Shown here: positions 32,230 to 41,066 of the stretch, one piece after another | How positions within the stretch are numbered: the first letter of the stretch is position 1 | How the letters are laid out: each line of letters starts with the position of its first letter | Assembly: GCF_001417955.2 (NCBI RefSeq) | Contig: NZ_LKTM01000101.1 | Coordinates: 20,056 to 84,055 of the forward strand | DNA: 64,000 nucleotides | From: Mycobacterium gordonae | Lineage (GTDB): Bacteria; Actinomycetota; Actinomycetes; Mycobacteriales; Mycobacteriaceae | Direction of reading: 5' to 3' | Notes under the pieces: model-generated | What the model was told of the DNA's origin: nothing | Seen by the model: the letters and a program-made list of their open reading frames with translations, nothing else | The model's database searches: none | Position numbers and translations under genes: made by a program

Positions 32230-33113
32230 TGGCGGGGTATGTGGCCAGGCCGGCCCGGTACCGGCCAGGTGGAATGGCGGCGGCGTTGCGGCTGCCTCTG
32301 GGGGTAGTTAATCGGGGCCTGTCCTTCTTCGAACGGCTAGGGCACCAGGCCAGCTTCCTGATCATGGCGCTCGGCGCGATACCGCGGACCGTGACCAGAT
32401 ACCGCCGCCACACCGGGGCGATCCTCGTCGACATGATCTGGGGCAACGGATCATTGATCGTCGGTGGTGGGACCGTCGGTGTGCTGATCTTCATGGGCGC
32501 CGCAATCGGCGCGTCGGTCGGCATCGAGGGCTATGCCGCCCTGGACATGGTCGGCATGGGCCCGCTCACCGGCTTCATCTCCGCCTACGCCAACACCCGG
32601 GAGATGGCTCCGATGATCGCGGCGATCGGGTTCGGCGCGCAGGCGGGAACCCGGATGACCGCCGAGATCGGCTCGATGCGGATATCCGAGGAGATCGATG
32701 CGCTTGAAGTGCAGGGCATTTCGTCGATTCCCTACGTGGTGACCCCGCGTGTCGTCGCCGGCGTCATCACCATCGTCCCGCTCTACCTGATGTCGCTGGT
32801 GCTCAGTTACCTGTTCTGCTCCCTGGTGGTCAACGTGGTGCACCATCAGTCCTCCGGCACCTACTACCACTACTTCGACGCCTTCATCCAACCGTCTGAC
32901 GTGCTGCTCTCGGTGGTCAAGGCGGCGATCTTCGTGCTGCTGATCGTGGCAATCCATTGCTACGAGGGCTACTACGCGGCCGGCGGCCCCGAGGGCGTCG
33001 GCCAGGCCTCGGGACGCGCTATCCGGGCCAGCCTGATTTCGGTGGTCGTCGCCGACATGGTGCTGACGCTGGTGTTCTGGGGCAACAATCCGGGCCTTCG
33101 GTTGTCGGGGTAG
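32229..33113 (+). CDS. YrbEB-type Mce permease (MlaE family)
   Basis: A 294-residue second permease of the mce transporter. The segments MISEEIDALEVQGISSIPYV (written RISEEIDALEVQGI in the protein) and YYAAGGPEGVGQASGRAIRAS are characteristic of YrbEB proteins. About five to six membrane helices are visible. The ATG shares one base with the yrbEA stop (TGATG), showing tight coupling. It forms the membrane pair with YrbEA. Confidence 0.92.
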   Translation: MAGYVARPARYRPGGMAAALRLPLGVVNRGLSFFERLGHQASFLIMALGAIPRTVTRYRRHTGAILVDMIWGNGSLIVGGGTVGVLIFMGAAIGASVGIEGYAALDMVGMGPLTGFISAYANTREMAPMIAAIGFGAQAGTRMTAEIGSMRISEEIDALEVQGISSIPYVVTPRVVAGVITIVPLYLMSLVLSYLFCSLVVNVVHHQSSGTYYHYFDAFIQPSDVLLSVVKAAIFVLLIVAIHCYEGYYAAGGPEGVGQASGRAIRASLISVVVADMVLTLVFWGNNPGLRLSG

Positions 33114-33116
33114 CAG

Positions 33117-34109
33117 ATGACGATTCGAGACCTGGTCGCACGACGAGCGACCGTAACCAGTCTGAGGATCCGCGGCCTGATCGTCGCGGTGGTGCTGGCG
33201 CTGATCGGCACCGTGCTCTACCAGACCGGCCAGGGGACCTACGACGACACGTTCAGGCTCACCGTGATCGCCAATACGATCGGCGAAGGCCTGGCCCCCG
33301 GCGCGGAGGTCAAGTTCCATGGCCTGGCCATCGGCTCGGTGAAGGAACTGGAATCGGTCGGCTACAACCGGCAACGGATGACGGTGGTGCTCGACCCGCG
33401 CCAGGCCGGGGCGCTGACCACCGACACCAAAGCCAGGTTCACCTCGTCGAACGTATTCGGCACGGCGGCAGTCGAACTCGTCAGCGACGGAAACGGTCCG
33501 CCGCTGCGGTCCGACCAGACGCTGGTGATGAGCGCCGACGTGCAGGCAGCGTCGATCACCGGGTTGCTGCGGCAGGGGCAGAAGCTGAGCCGCAGTTTCG
33601 ACAACCCGGAATTCGAGCACGTCATCGAGGTGCTGCGACGACACGCCGACATCGTCGAGCCTTTGGCCAGAGCCGGGTCGGATCTGGCCAAGATCATCGC
33701 CGACACCAACACCATGCCGGTTGCCCAATCGCTTTCGGTACTGGCATCGTTCGTCACCGGCCTGGGCGACGCGCTTCCGGTGGTCGGGCTGAGCACCAAC
33801 CTGGTGGACGGTCTTACCCCACTCGTCGGACCCGGTGGTATCGAGCGGACCAACCTGGTCTTTCAGCAGACCGGGCAGTTGCTGGTCGACGTCGGACACC
33901 TCGCCGGACAGAACAGCGCCTGGATCGTGCAGTTGGTCAACGCGATCATGAATGTCGGCATACCGGCGTCCTTCGCCGCGGGGAGCCTTGCTCCCGCCTA
34001 TGACCGGCTGTCCAGCCTCATCGATCGCGCGGACGGCGCCCTGATCGTGGTCGACGGCCAGGTGCGCCTGCGCACCGAGGTATCCCTGGACGGTGGACCG
34101 CGCCGATGA
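33117..34109 (+). CDS. MceA-type substrate-binding protein
   Basis: A 330-residue Mce protein. One N-terminal membrane helix or uncleaved signal (LRIRGLIVAVVLALIGTVLY) is followed by the MCE/MlaD domain (LAPGAEVKFHGLAIGSVKEL) and a long helical region (about 140-290), as in other Mce proteins that build a periplasmic lipid tunnel. It starts three bases after yrbEB, and its stop overlaps mceB by four bases. Confidence 0.9.
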   Translation: MTIRDLVARRATVTSLRIRGLIVAVVLALIGTVLYQTGQGTYDDTFRLTVIANTIGEGLAPGAEVKFHGLAIGSVKELESVGYNRQRMTVVLDPRQAGALTTDTKARFTSSNVFGTAAVELVSDGNGPPLRSDQTLVMSADVQAASITGLLRQGQKLSRSFDNPEFEHVIEVLRRHADIVEPLARAGSDLAKIIADTNTMPVAQSLSVLASFVTGLGDALPVVGLSTNLVDGLTPLVGPGGIERTNLVFQQTGQLLVDVGHLAGQNSAWIVQLVNAIMNVGIPASFAAGSLAPAYDRLSSLIDRADGALIVVDGQVRLRTEVSLDGGPRR

Positions 34110-35122
34110 AAAAACTGGCCAGGCAGGTGTTTTGGCTGACGACGTTCACCGCGGTCGCCACGGTGTGCGCGATCCTGCTGCTCACCGCATTGCGGAGTCC
34201 GGTCAACGGGGCAGTCTCGCACTACTCGGCAACGTTCACCGATGTCTCCGGGCTGGATGTGGGCAATGATGTCCGCATCTCCGGAGTGCAGGTCGGCAAG
34301 GTGGAGGGCATCCAGCTCGAGGGCCGCACGGCCAGAGTCGATTTCAGTGCCCTCAATGAGCATCCGGTGTATCGCAACACCATTGCGGCGGTGCGCTACC
34401 AGAACCTGTTGGGGCAGCGCTATGTGGAGCTGGTGCAGACGGCTTCCTCGGGTGAACGGGCCGGTCAGCGACTGCCCGAAGGTTCGGCCATCCCGGTGGG
34501 GCAGACGGTGCCGTCATTCGATATCACCAAGCTTTTCAACGGTTTCCGGCCGGTGTTCCAGACGCTGGACGCAGCCCAGCTCAACCAGTTCGGCGAGAAC
34601 CTGCTGCGGTTGATCCAGGGCGACGACACCGGGATCGGGCCGGTGCTCCGGGATCTCGACGTCATATCCAAGTACGCCGTCAACCGGCAGGCCGTCATCA
34701 CTCTGCTGCTGCACAACCTCAGTGACCTGTCACATGATCTCGGTGGTAAGTCGCAGCAGTTGTTCAACCTCATCAACGCGCTCAACGATGCGCTGGCGAC
34801 TTTCACATCGAAAGCCGAGCAGTTCCGTACCTCGATCGATATCGAGCTGCCGATGATGCGCAGCCTCGTGCAGGTCTTACAGACCGCCGAACGCGGCTTC
34901 GACGCCTCGACGTCGCCGCTGTACGGAATGGCCACCCGGATGTTCCCACAGACACCTACCGTGATCGCCGGGCTGTCTTTGACTCCCACCCTGATTCAGG
35001 GGCTGCGTGACTCTCTGGTCGACGACGAACGGCCGGCGTACACCTGCTCCAACGGCGAGGTGCAGCTCCCCGGCATCGGTGAAGTGTCGTTCGCCCACCA
35101 GGGTTTGGTGGTGTGCCGATGA
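34106..35122 (+). CDS. MceB-type protein
   Basis: A 338-residue Mce protein with an N-terminal hydrophobic helix (FWLTTFTAVATVCAILLLTA), an MCE domain (GLDVGNDVRISGVQVGKVEG) and a helical tail ending in a short cysteine-bearing segment (YTCSNGEVQLPGIGEVSF, VVCR). Its ATG overlaps the mceA stop as ATGA. It is part of the hetero-hexameric Mce periplasmic assembly by family knowledge. Confidence 0.9.
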   Translation: MKKLARQVFWLTTFTAVATVCAILLLTALRSPVNGAVSHYSATFTDVSGLDVGNDVRISGVQVGKVEGIQLEGRTARVDFSALNEHPVYRNTIAAVRYQNLLGQRYVELVQTASSGERAGQRLPEGSAIPVGQTVPSFDITKLFNGFRPVFQTLDAAQLNQFGENLLRLIQGDDTGIGPVLRDLDVISKYAVNRQAVITLLLHNLSDLSHDLGGKSQQLFNLINALNDALATFTSKAEQFRTSIDIELPMMRSLVQVLQTAERGFDASTSPLYGMATRMFPQTPTVIAGLSLTPTLIQGLRDSLVDDERPAYTCSNGEVQLPGIGEVSFAHQGLVVCR

Positions 35123-36126
35123 TGGGCGTGCGGAACCGTCGCGCGCTCGACGATCGCGGCGAGGCCGTACGCAACCGCCGTCTCGGCATCGTAGGCGTGT
35201 TCGCGATCGTGGTCGCGTTGGTCACCACCGGGCTGGCTTATGTCAATCCGGCGGGTCAGGCCGGCTACACCGCACACGCGGCGACCTCCGGCGGCGTGCG
35301 CGTCGGCGACGAGATTCGCGTAGCCGGTGTTCCGGTCGGCAAAGTGACCGGGGTGCGGCTGAGCCGGACTCTCGTCGAGATGACGTTCGACGTCGACCGC
35401 TCGGTGGCGGTCGGGAACGATTCGACACTGGATATCCGCCTGCTGACCCCGCTGGGCGGTCATTACGTGGCTCTCGACCCTCAGGGTCGTACACCATTGG
35501 GCCACAATGTCATTCCACCTCAGCGGGTCAGAACGCCATTCGAGGGCAACGACATCATCCAGGCCGTGACCCCGTTCTTGCGCGACGTCAACGGCCAGGT
35601 TATCCACGACACCTTCACCGAACTCGCCAACGCAACCGACAAGTATCCCAACGCGCTGCGCGAGATCCTGCAGTCCGCCAACGAGTTGACCGGATCGCTG
35701 AGCAAGATGAGTGGTGATTTCCACCGCGGCCTCGACTTCGTCAACGACGCCGCCGGCGCGTTCGCCAATGGACGTCAGCAACTCACGGCCCTGATCGAGC
35801 AGTTCGCGCTGGTGGGGCAGCGCTACACCACCAAATCGGTCGATATCGTCGAGTTCTTCACGCTGCTAAGCGAATTGACTCGCATCATCGATAGGGTGAT
35901 GGTGTTCTACAACCGGGAGTTGGCCCCCTCGGTCAACGGCATCGACGACATCATCACCGCGCTGGTGGCCCATCCGGAGCGGGTCGGCAAGGCCACCGAG
36001 GGCCTGTCTCAGATTGTCAATGTGTTGCTGCCGATGCTGCAGGGACACGGTCTCGTTGTGGACCAGAGCAATCGGGTGGTACGCGCCCCCGCTGTCTGTC
36101 TGCCCAACATGGTGAAGCAGTGCTGA
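35119..36126 (+). CDS. MceC-type protein
   Basis: A 335-residue Mce protein. The N-terminal helix is RLGIVGVFAIVVALVTTGLA, the MCE domain includes GVRVGDEIRVAGVPVGKVTG, and a helical domain follows. I chose ATG 35119 because it overlaps the mceB stop (ATGA) in the same way as most other junctions in this operon. A GTG two codons earlier is possible. It ends in CLPNMVKQC. Confidence 0.9.
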   Translation: MMGVRNRRALDDRGEAVRNRRLGIVGVFAIVVALVTTGLAYVNPAGQAGYTAHAATSGGVRVGDEIRVAGVPVGKVTGVRLSRTLVEMTFDVDRSVAVGNDSTLDIRLLTPLGGHYVALDPQGRTPLGHNVIPPQRVRTPFEGNDIIQAVTPFLRDVNGQVIHDTFTELANATDKYPNALREILQSANELTGSLSKMSGDFHRGLDFVNDAAGAFANGRQQLTALIEQFALVGQRYTTKSVDIVEFFTLLSELTRIIDRVMVFYNRELAPSVNGIDDIITALVAHPERVGKATEGLSQIVNVLLPMLQGHGLVVDQSNRVVRAPAVCLPNMVKQC

Positions 36127-36127
36127 T

Positions 36128-37249
36128 ATGAAGAAATTCGGATGGATCGGTGCCGCGGTGCTTGCCGTGGTGGTCGGAGTCGTCGCTCTCGCGGTCACCG
36201 GGGCCAAGGTGATGGCACCTGCCACCCGGGCGTTGTGTGCCGAATTCAGTGACGCGGTGGGGCTCTATCCCGGGAACAAGGTGCAGTTGCTGGGCATCGA
36301 CGTGGGCTCGGTGACGGCGATCGCCAACAAGCCGGACTACGTGCAGGTGGACTTCACCGTGCCAGGTGACCTCGAATTGCCGGCCGATGTGGGAGCGCTC
36401 ACCTACTCGCAGTCGATCGTCGCCGACCGGCACGTCGAGCTCACCAAGCCCTACGCCGGCGGGCCGAAGTTCTCCGGGGCCCAGTGCATCAAGCTGGAGT
36501 CCACGAAGACGCCGATCAGCGTCAGCCAAACCTTCTCCGCTGTCGACAAACTCGCCGGCGCCATCCTCGGTGACGGGCCGGACCCGGCGAAGGCGCCCGG
36601 CGCTCAGGCGATCAACCAGAGCCTGGCCGCGTTGAGCCGTTCCCTGGAGGGAACCGGCCCGCAGACCAATCAGACGCTGCGGGATCTGGTCACCCTGGTA
36701 GGCGATCCCGGCCGCGCCGATGCCGAGTACCGGCAATTACTGGCCAACAGTGAGATCCTCACCTCAGACCTGCTGGCACACTGGGACACCTTTACCACCG
36801 TGCTGCAGACGTTGCCCGAGAGCCTGCGCATGATCGAGGGGCTGTCGAACGGGTTCGGTTCCGCGCTCGCGCATCTCGGGCACGCGTTGCCTTTGCTGGT
36901 CGACGCCTTGAACCGATTCGGGCCCAGGGCCTACAACAACATCGGCGACAAGCTGGTGCCGTGGCTCAGGGATGTCCTCACCGCTTACACCCCTCAGATC
37001 GTGGGTTTCATCAACGCTTTGCCGCCGGTCACCAATTGGGTTGCTTCGCAGTATCAGCCGGCCTGGGGCTCACACAACCTCACGTACATCCCGCCGCAGG
37101 TGTCGATGTCGCCGTCGCAGGCGAGCACGATCTGCAGCGTGCTGCGGCAACGCAACGTGCCGGGCGCCGAGGCGGCGTGCGCACCCGGCGCGAACAACGA
37201 TGCGGTCACCCTTGGGCTGACCGACCTGTTGCTCGGGGCGGCATCATGA
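36128..37249 (+). CDS. MceD-type protein
   Basis: A 373-residue Mce protein with an N-terminal helix (FGWIGAAVLAVVVGVVALAV), an MCE domain (GLYPGNKVQLLGIDVGSVTA) and a long helical region. Unlike some MceD proteins it has no long proline-rich tail; it ends in a short Cys-containing segment (ASTICSVLRQRNVPGAEAAC). It starts one base after the mceC stop. Confidence 0.9.
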   Translation: MKKFGWIGAAVLAVVVGVVALAVTGAKVMAPATRALCAEFSDAVGLYPGNKVQLLGIDVGSVTAIANKPDYVQVDFTVPGDLELPADVGALTYSQSIVADRHVELTKPYAGGPKFSGAQCIKLESTKTPISVSQTFSAVDKLAGAILGDGPDPAKAPGAQAINQSLAALSRSLEGTGPQTNQTLRDLVTLVGDPGRADAEYRQLLANSEILTSDLLAHWDTFTTVLQTLPESLRMIEGLSNGFGSALAHLGHALPLLVDALNRFGPRAYNNIGDKLVPWLRDVLTAYTPQIVGFINALPPVTNWVASQYQPAWGSHNLTYIPPQVSMSPSQASTICSVLRQRNVPGAEAACAPGANNDAVTLGLTDLLLGAAS

Positions 37250-38250
37250 TTCGGCGTTGGCTTGTCGCGGCTTCGGTGGCCTGTGCATGTCTGCTCTCCG
37301 GCTGCTCACTCGACCCGACCCGACTGCCGGTGCCGGGGGCCTATGTGCCGATCAGCAAGTACACCATCAAGATTGAATTCTCCAGCGTGCTGAACCTGCC
37401 GGCGAGGGCCAAGGTCGACCTGGGCGGAGTTCAGGTCGGTGTCCTGGACCGGGTCTCGCTGGTCGGCAGCACGGCGGTCGCCTACGTCGACGTCAACTAC
37501 AGCGTCAAGCTGCCGCAGAACACCCGGGCCGAGTTGCGGCAGGCAACGGTGTTGGGCGACATCTACATTGCGTTGTTGCCGGCGGAGAACCCGGCGCCCA
37601 CCCACCTGCACGACGGCGACACCATACCGCTGCGGAACACCGTGCCGGCCGACAATGTCGAGGACATCCTGCGGTCGGTGTCGACCCTGGTGTCCGGCGG
37701 CTCATTGAACACGCTGGAAGAATCCGTGGCCAACTTCAACAAGGCGTTCTCCAAGGACCCGGCCGAGTTGGACCGGATGCGCCAAAAGTTGGCCGGAATG
37801 CTGCGCGACCTGGCCGCCAATCAGGACAAGATCGACGAAATCCTCGCCAGCACAGAACGTGTCAGCAATGGGTTACTCAGTGAGACCGGAGCGTTCGATC
37901 GCCTGATCAACGAGGGGCCGGTGCGACTGCGGGCGATGTCCGCGGTGTTGCCCAGCATCGTGCAATTGCTGGTGTGCGCGCAGGACCTGGGCCACTACGG
38001 CGGAGAGTTGTTCGTTACCAACGCACCTGACTTCCTGCAGATGCTGTCCTACATCACGCCGACGGTGCGGACCATCGCTTCGGCCGACGTCACGCTGCCC
38101 GCGATGGCCGACAAGATGGTCGCGCTGATCCGCGACAAGTTGATCCCGTTCTACAGCAACGGTGGTCCTCGTCTGAGCGTCTCGGTCGACCCCGGAGCAC
38201 GGGCGGACGCGGCGATCGCGGCGATGAAGACGATGGGAATGCTGCCATGA
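37246..38250 (+). CDS. MceE-type lipoprotein (LprN-like)
   Basis: A 334-residue lipoprotein member of the Mce set. The signal peptide MIRRWLVAASVACACLLSGC has a lipobox with the lipidated cysteine at 20, then an MCE domain (LPARAKVDLGGVQVGVLDRV) and a helical region. MceE proteins are usually the lipid-anchored member. The ATG overlaps the mceD stop (ATGA). Confidence 0.92.
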   Translation: MIRRWLVAASVACACLLSGCSLDPTRLPVPGAYVPISKYTIKIEFSSVLNLPARAKVDLGGVQVGVLDRVSLVGSTAVAYVDVNYSVKLPQNTRAELRQATVLGDIYIALLPAENPAPTHLHDGDTIPLRNTVPADNVEDILRSVSTLVSGGSLNTLEESVANFNKAFSKDPAELDRMRQKLAGMLRDLAANQDKIDEILASTERVSNGLLSETGAFDRLINEGPVRLRAMSAVLPSIVQLLVCAQDLGHYGGELFVTNAPDFLQMLSYITPTVRTIASADVTLPAMADKMVALIRDKLIPFYSNGGPRLSVSVDPGARADAAIAAMKTMGMLP

Positions 38251-39212
38251 GGTTCAATGCCGGTGTCACCGTGGTGATTCTCGCGGTCGCCACGTTGTTG
38301 GGTGCGGGCTATCTGGCAGTCGGAGTGCTCAAGGTGGAGCCCACCGCCCAGCCCACCCGGCTCACGTTGCTGCTCGACAACTCAGGTGGGTTGATGCCGA
38401 CGTCGCAGGTGACCATGCGCGGCATCCGGGTCGGCAAGGTGAGCGGGATCCATACCACCCCAAGCGGACTGAGGGTGTCGATCGACCTCGACCGGGGACA
38501 TCCGATTCCGGCGGACAGCGCGATAAGCATCCAGAATCTTTCCCTGGTCGGTGAGCAGTACATAGACTTCCGGCCGACTCACCTTGCCCCGCCCTATTTC
38601 AGCGATGGCGCGGTGATTCCGTCCACGCGGGTGGCGTCTGCCGTCACCGTCAGCGACCTGCTCAACAAGGCCAATGCGTTGCTCTCGGTACTCAACCCGA
38701 CGTACGTCAACAACATCGTCGGCACGGTGTCGCAGGTGTTCTCCGGAAACGACGCCGCCATCGACTCGCTGGCGGCCACCGCCGGTGGAGCGGCCACAAT
38801 CGAGCGGGACAACAAGCAGATACTTGCCGCACTCTTCGGCAACCTCGCCACGCTGACCAGCAACATCAGCGACCAGGATGTCGGCGGAGTGCTGAGCAGA
38901 AGCGGTCGGCTGCTACCCAGTTCGATCCTGGCGTTGGCCAAGCTGACCCGCGAGGTCGATGCGTATGCCCACGCCGCCGATGGCGCGTTCGCCCCCGGCG
39001 CTCCGGTCCCCACTCTGGTGGCCAACCTCAGGCAGTACCTCGACATGTTGTCCGGGCCGCTGAGCACGTTCGCGGCAGCTTTGGAGCCGGCCACCGCGCC
39101 GCTGCGCGGTTTCAAAGTCGACGCAGGGCACTTCGTCGACGTGTGGGAGTCGGCTTTCAGCGATGCAGGCGGAGTTCGCGTGCAGGTGGATATTCCGGAA
39201 GGACACCGATGA
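38247..39212 (+). CDS. MceF-type protein
   Basis: A 321-residue Mce protein. The N-terminal hydrophobic helix is VTVVILAVATLLGAGYLAVG, and the MCE domain includes LMPTSQVTMRGIRVGKVSGI. It lacks the long disordered tail of some MceF proteins. The ATG overlaps the mceE stop. It is the last core mce gene, followed by a Mas-like accessory gene with the same ATGA overlap. Confidence 0.9.
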   Translation: MRFNAGVTVVILAVATLLGAGYLAVGVLKVEPTAQPTRLTLLLDNSGGLMPTSQVTMRGIRVGKVSGIHTTPSGLRVSIDLDRGHPIPADSAISIQNLSLVGEQYIDFRPTHLAPPYFSDGAVIPSTRVASAVTVSDLLNKANALLSVLNPTYVNNIVGTVSQVFSGNDAAIDSLAATAGGAATIERDNKQILAALFGNLATLTSNISDQDVGGVLSRSGRLLPSSILALAKLTREVDAYAHAADGAFAPGAPVPTLVANLRQYLDMLSGPLSTFAAALEPATAPLRGFKVDAGHFVDVWESAFSDAGGVRVQVDIPEGHR

Positions 39213-39856
39213 GTGACACATTGATCGACGAAGAAGAGATGGTCGACGAGACGGTCGAAGCCACCGCCGATACCCCTGCCGAGGATCACCCGAAGCGGTT
39301 GCGCGGCAGGCGGTTCGGAGTCGTTGTGCTGGTCGTGGCCGCGGTCGTCGCGGCCGGGTGGTTCGGGTTCGACAAATACCGGGCCGTCACCGGTGAACTG
39401 GCCGCGGTGCGGCAAGCTGACTCCGATCGCGAGGCCGCGGCCAAGCTCGCCAGGGACTACGCGCTGAAGTCGCTGACCTACACCTTCGAGGATCCCGACG
39501 CCTTCTTCCGTTCCGTCGAAGAGGGGGTGTCGCAGACGTTGAAGGACAAGTACGTCAACGCCACCGAATTACTCAAGGGCATCATGATGCAGGCGCAGGT
39601 CACATCCTCGGGTGAGGTGCTTGCGACCGACGCGGTGGCCCAGCCCGGGCAGGTGTATCAGGTGGTGGTGTCCGCCGCCCAGACGACACGCAACCTGCAA
39701 AACCCCAAGTCGCGGGTGTCGCTGATCCTGCTGCAGGTCACCGTGAACAAAGCCGGCTCAGGGTGGCAGGTGTCTGACATCGGCCCCAAGACGGGCAGCC
39801 ACGCGAGTTCCGACCCGATCGGCCCGCTGGACCCCGGGCCGCCGCCGGGCCGCTGA
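39209..39856 (+). CDS. Mce-associated membrane protein (Mas-like)
   Basis: A 215-residue protein: an acidic N-terminus (SDTLIDEEEMVDETVEATAD), one membrane helix (FGVVVLVVAAVVAAGWFGF), then a small NTF2-like extracytoplasmic domain (KSLTYTFEDPDAFFRSVEEG). This is the usual layout of Mce-associated proteins encoded 3' of mce genes, such as OmamA-type proteins that stabilise the transporter. The ATG overlaps the mceF stop. Confidence 0.88.
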   Translation: MSDTLIDEEEMVDETVEATADTPAEDHPKRLRGRRFGVVVLVVAAVVAAGWFGFDKYRAVTGELAAVRQADSDREAAAKLARDYALKSLTYTFEDPDAFFRSVEEGVSQTLKDKYVNATELLKGIMMQAQVTSSGEVLATDAVAQPGQVYQVVVSAAQTTRNLQNPKSRVSLILLQVTVNKAGSGWQVSDIGPKTGSHASSDPIGPLDPGPPPGR

Positions 39857-39943
39857 GGTTGGAGCGAATCGGACTGCCACGCACGACAGTGGTCACACAT
39901 GTCACTTCCGTCTCTGAAGACGAGGCATGAGTCAATCTCGAAT

Positions 39944-40027
39944 GTGATATCGCCTTCGATATCACTCAGTGCGGGAGCGAGGGGCTGCGGCTTGCGGCGG
40001 CGACCCATCGATATCACCGGCGATATC
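39944..40027. promoter_or_regulatory. Array of four GATATC sites in two equal pairs
   Basis: GATATC occurs at 39946, 39958, 40010 and 40022. Within each pair the spacing is 12 bp, and the pairs are 64 bp apart. The first pair forms a perfect dyad, GTGATATCG-CCTT-CGATATCAC (39944-39965). The array lies in the 292-bp gap between the mas-like gene and the HicB-like gene, 122-205 bp before the latter, and could be an operator for its ribbon-helix-helix domain. Nothing else is seen in 39857-40148. Confidence 0.45.
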
Positions 40028-40148
40028 AACTTCCAGAAGGACTTGTGCCCGACTTTCCCGGGGCCAGTGTTGCTGTTGTGGTCAAGGCGGCATAGCTGCC
40101 GGACATGGTGACTGGTGAAGGCAACGCTCCCGTGTTACCTAGTTCGAC

Positions 40149-40505
40149 GTGAACCGCTACACGTTCCGCGTCGAATGGTGTTCGGAATGCCACGAATACC
40201 TGGCCAGGTGCCTCGAGTTGCCGTTTCTGACCGAACGGGCGCCAGCGGCTCAGCGGGCTGTCGCACTGGTGACGAAGGCAGTCGAACTGCACCTCAAGGC
40301 TTGCCGGGAGGAGGGCAGAGATGCACCGCCGCCGCTGACCGAGCGTGGCTACAGCGGCACGTTCGTCGTCAGGACGTCGCGCGCACTGCACACCCGGCTC
40401 GCTATCGAAGCCACCGAACAGGGCGTCTCGATGAATCAATGGGTGGTGCAACAGCTTTCAGGCCGTCAGCCGAAGAACAGCTTCGGCGAGCTGTTCTTCG
40501 ACTGA
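40149..40505 (+). CDS. Orphan HicB-family antitoxin-like protein
   Basis: A 118-residue HicB-like protein. The N-terminal about 60 residues resemble the degenerate RNase-H-like HicB fold (RYTFRVEWCSECHEYLARCL). The C-terminal part resembles a ribbon-helix-helix DNA-binding domain (YSGTFVVRTSRALHTRLAIE, then GVSMNQWVVQQLSG). HicB normally neutralises the mRNA interferase HicA, but no HicA-sized partner with the usual GSH motif is found on either side. It may now act only as a transcription factor. The GTG start at 40149 is inferred. Confidence 0.75.
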   Translation: MNRYTFRVEWCSECHEYLARCLELPFLTERAPAAQRAVALVTKAVELHLKACREEGRDAPPPLTERGYSGTFVVRTSRALHTRLAIEATEQGVSMNQWVVQQLSGRQPKNSFGELFFD

Positions 40506-40529
40506 TGGCCTGTCGCCGCGTTGCCCAGG

Positions 40530-40976
40530 CTAGGTGCGCGCCCCGCGGTAGTGATCGGTGTCGCCGTAGGCACCCTCGCGGGTGACAACCTCGTCCCGCG
40601 CCTGGGACTGCTCGGCGTTCTCCAGCCTGGTGTTCGGGTCGATGGTGTCGGCGCGCTTCCACTGCTCGTCCAGCTGCTCACGCGACGCCGCGACCTCGCT
40701 CTGATGCTCGGCCGCCCGATCCTGCAGACGCTTGGCTTCGGCGGCCTTGGCCTCCGCCTCCGCCTGGGCGGCACGGGCGCGTGCGGCCGTTTCCTCCGCC
40801 AGCGCCTCACGGCGCTCGACCCGGGCGGACTCCACTCTGGCCTGCTCGCGGATCTCCTCGGCCTGCTGAATCTGCCGACGCCGTTTGGCCCGGGTGGACA
40901 CGACGACCAGTGCGACGATCACCGCGATGACGACCAGTGCGGCGATCACAATCAACACGATGTTGCTGGTACTCAT
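40530..40976 (-). CDS. Small membrane-anchored coiled-coil protein
   Basis: A 148-residue protein. The N-terminal membrane helix is SNIVLIVIAALVVIAVIVALVVV. It is followed by a basic RAKRRRQ stop-transfer and a long, Ala/Glu/Arg-rich coiled coil (about residues 35-110), then an acidic polar tail. The topology suggests N-out with the coiled coil in the cytoplasm. I chose ATG 40976, with GGAG six bases upstream; ATG 40988 adds four residues. Function unknown. Confidence 0.7.
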   Translation of the reverse strand: MSTSNIVLIVIAALVVIAVIVALVVVSTRAKRRRQIQQAEEIREQARVESARVERREALAEETAARARAAQAEAEAKAAEAKRLQDRAAEHQSEVAASREQLDEQWKRADTIDPNTRLENAEQSQARDEVVTREGAYGDTDHYRGART

Positions 40977-41066
40977 GGTGAGCTCCATTGCTAGGCGGTT
41001 TGCTGTATGCGGCCGTCTGGAGCGAATCCCCATATTCCACAAAAATAAAACAAGCCCCCAAAAGTG

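Noticed and set aside
31345..39212. Naming the operon mce4
   Set aside because: YrbEA differs clearly from remembered YrbE4A, and the mce4 locus lies elsewhere in M. tuberculosis. The class needs a phylogeny.
39658..40029. A minus-strand frame that might have been a HicA partner
   Set aside because: No HicA features are present and most of it overlaps the mas-like gene.
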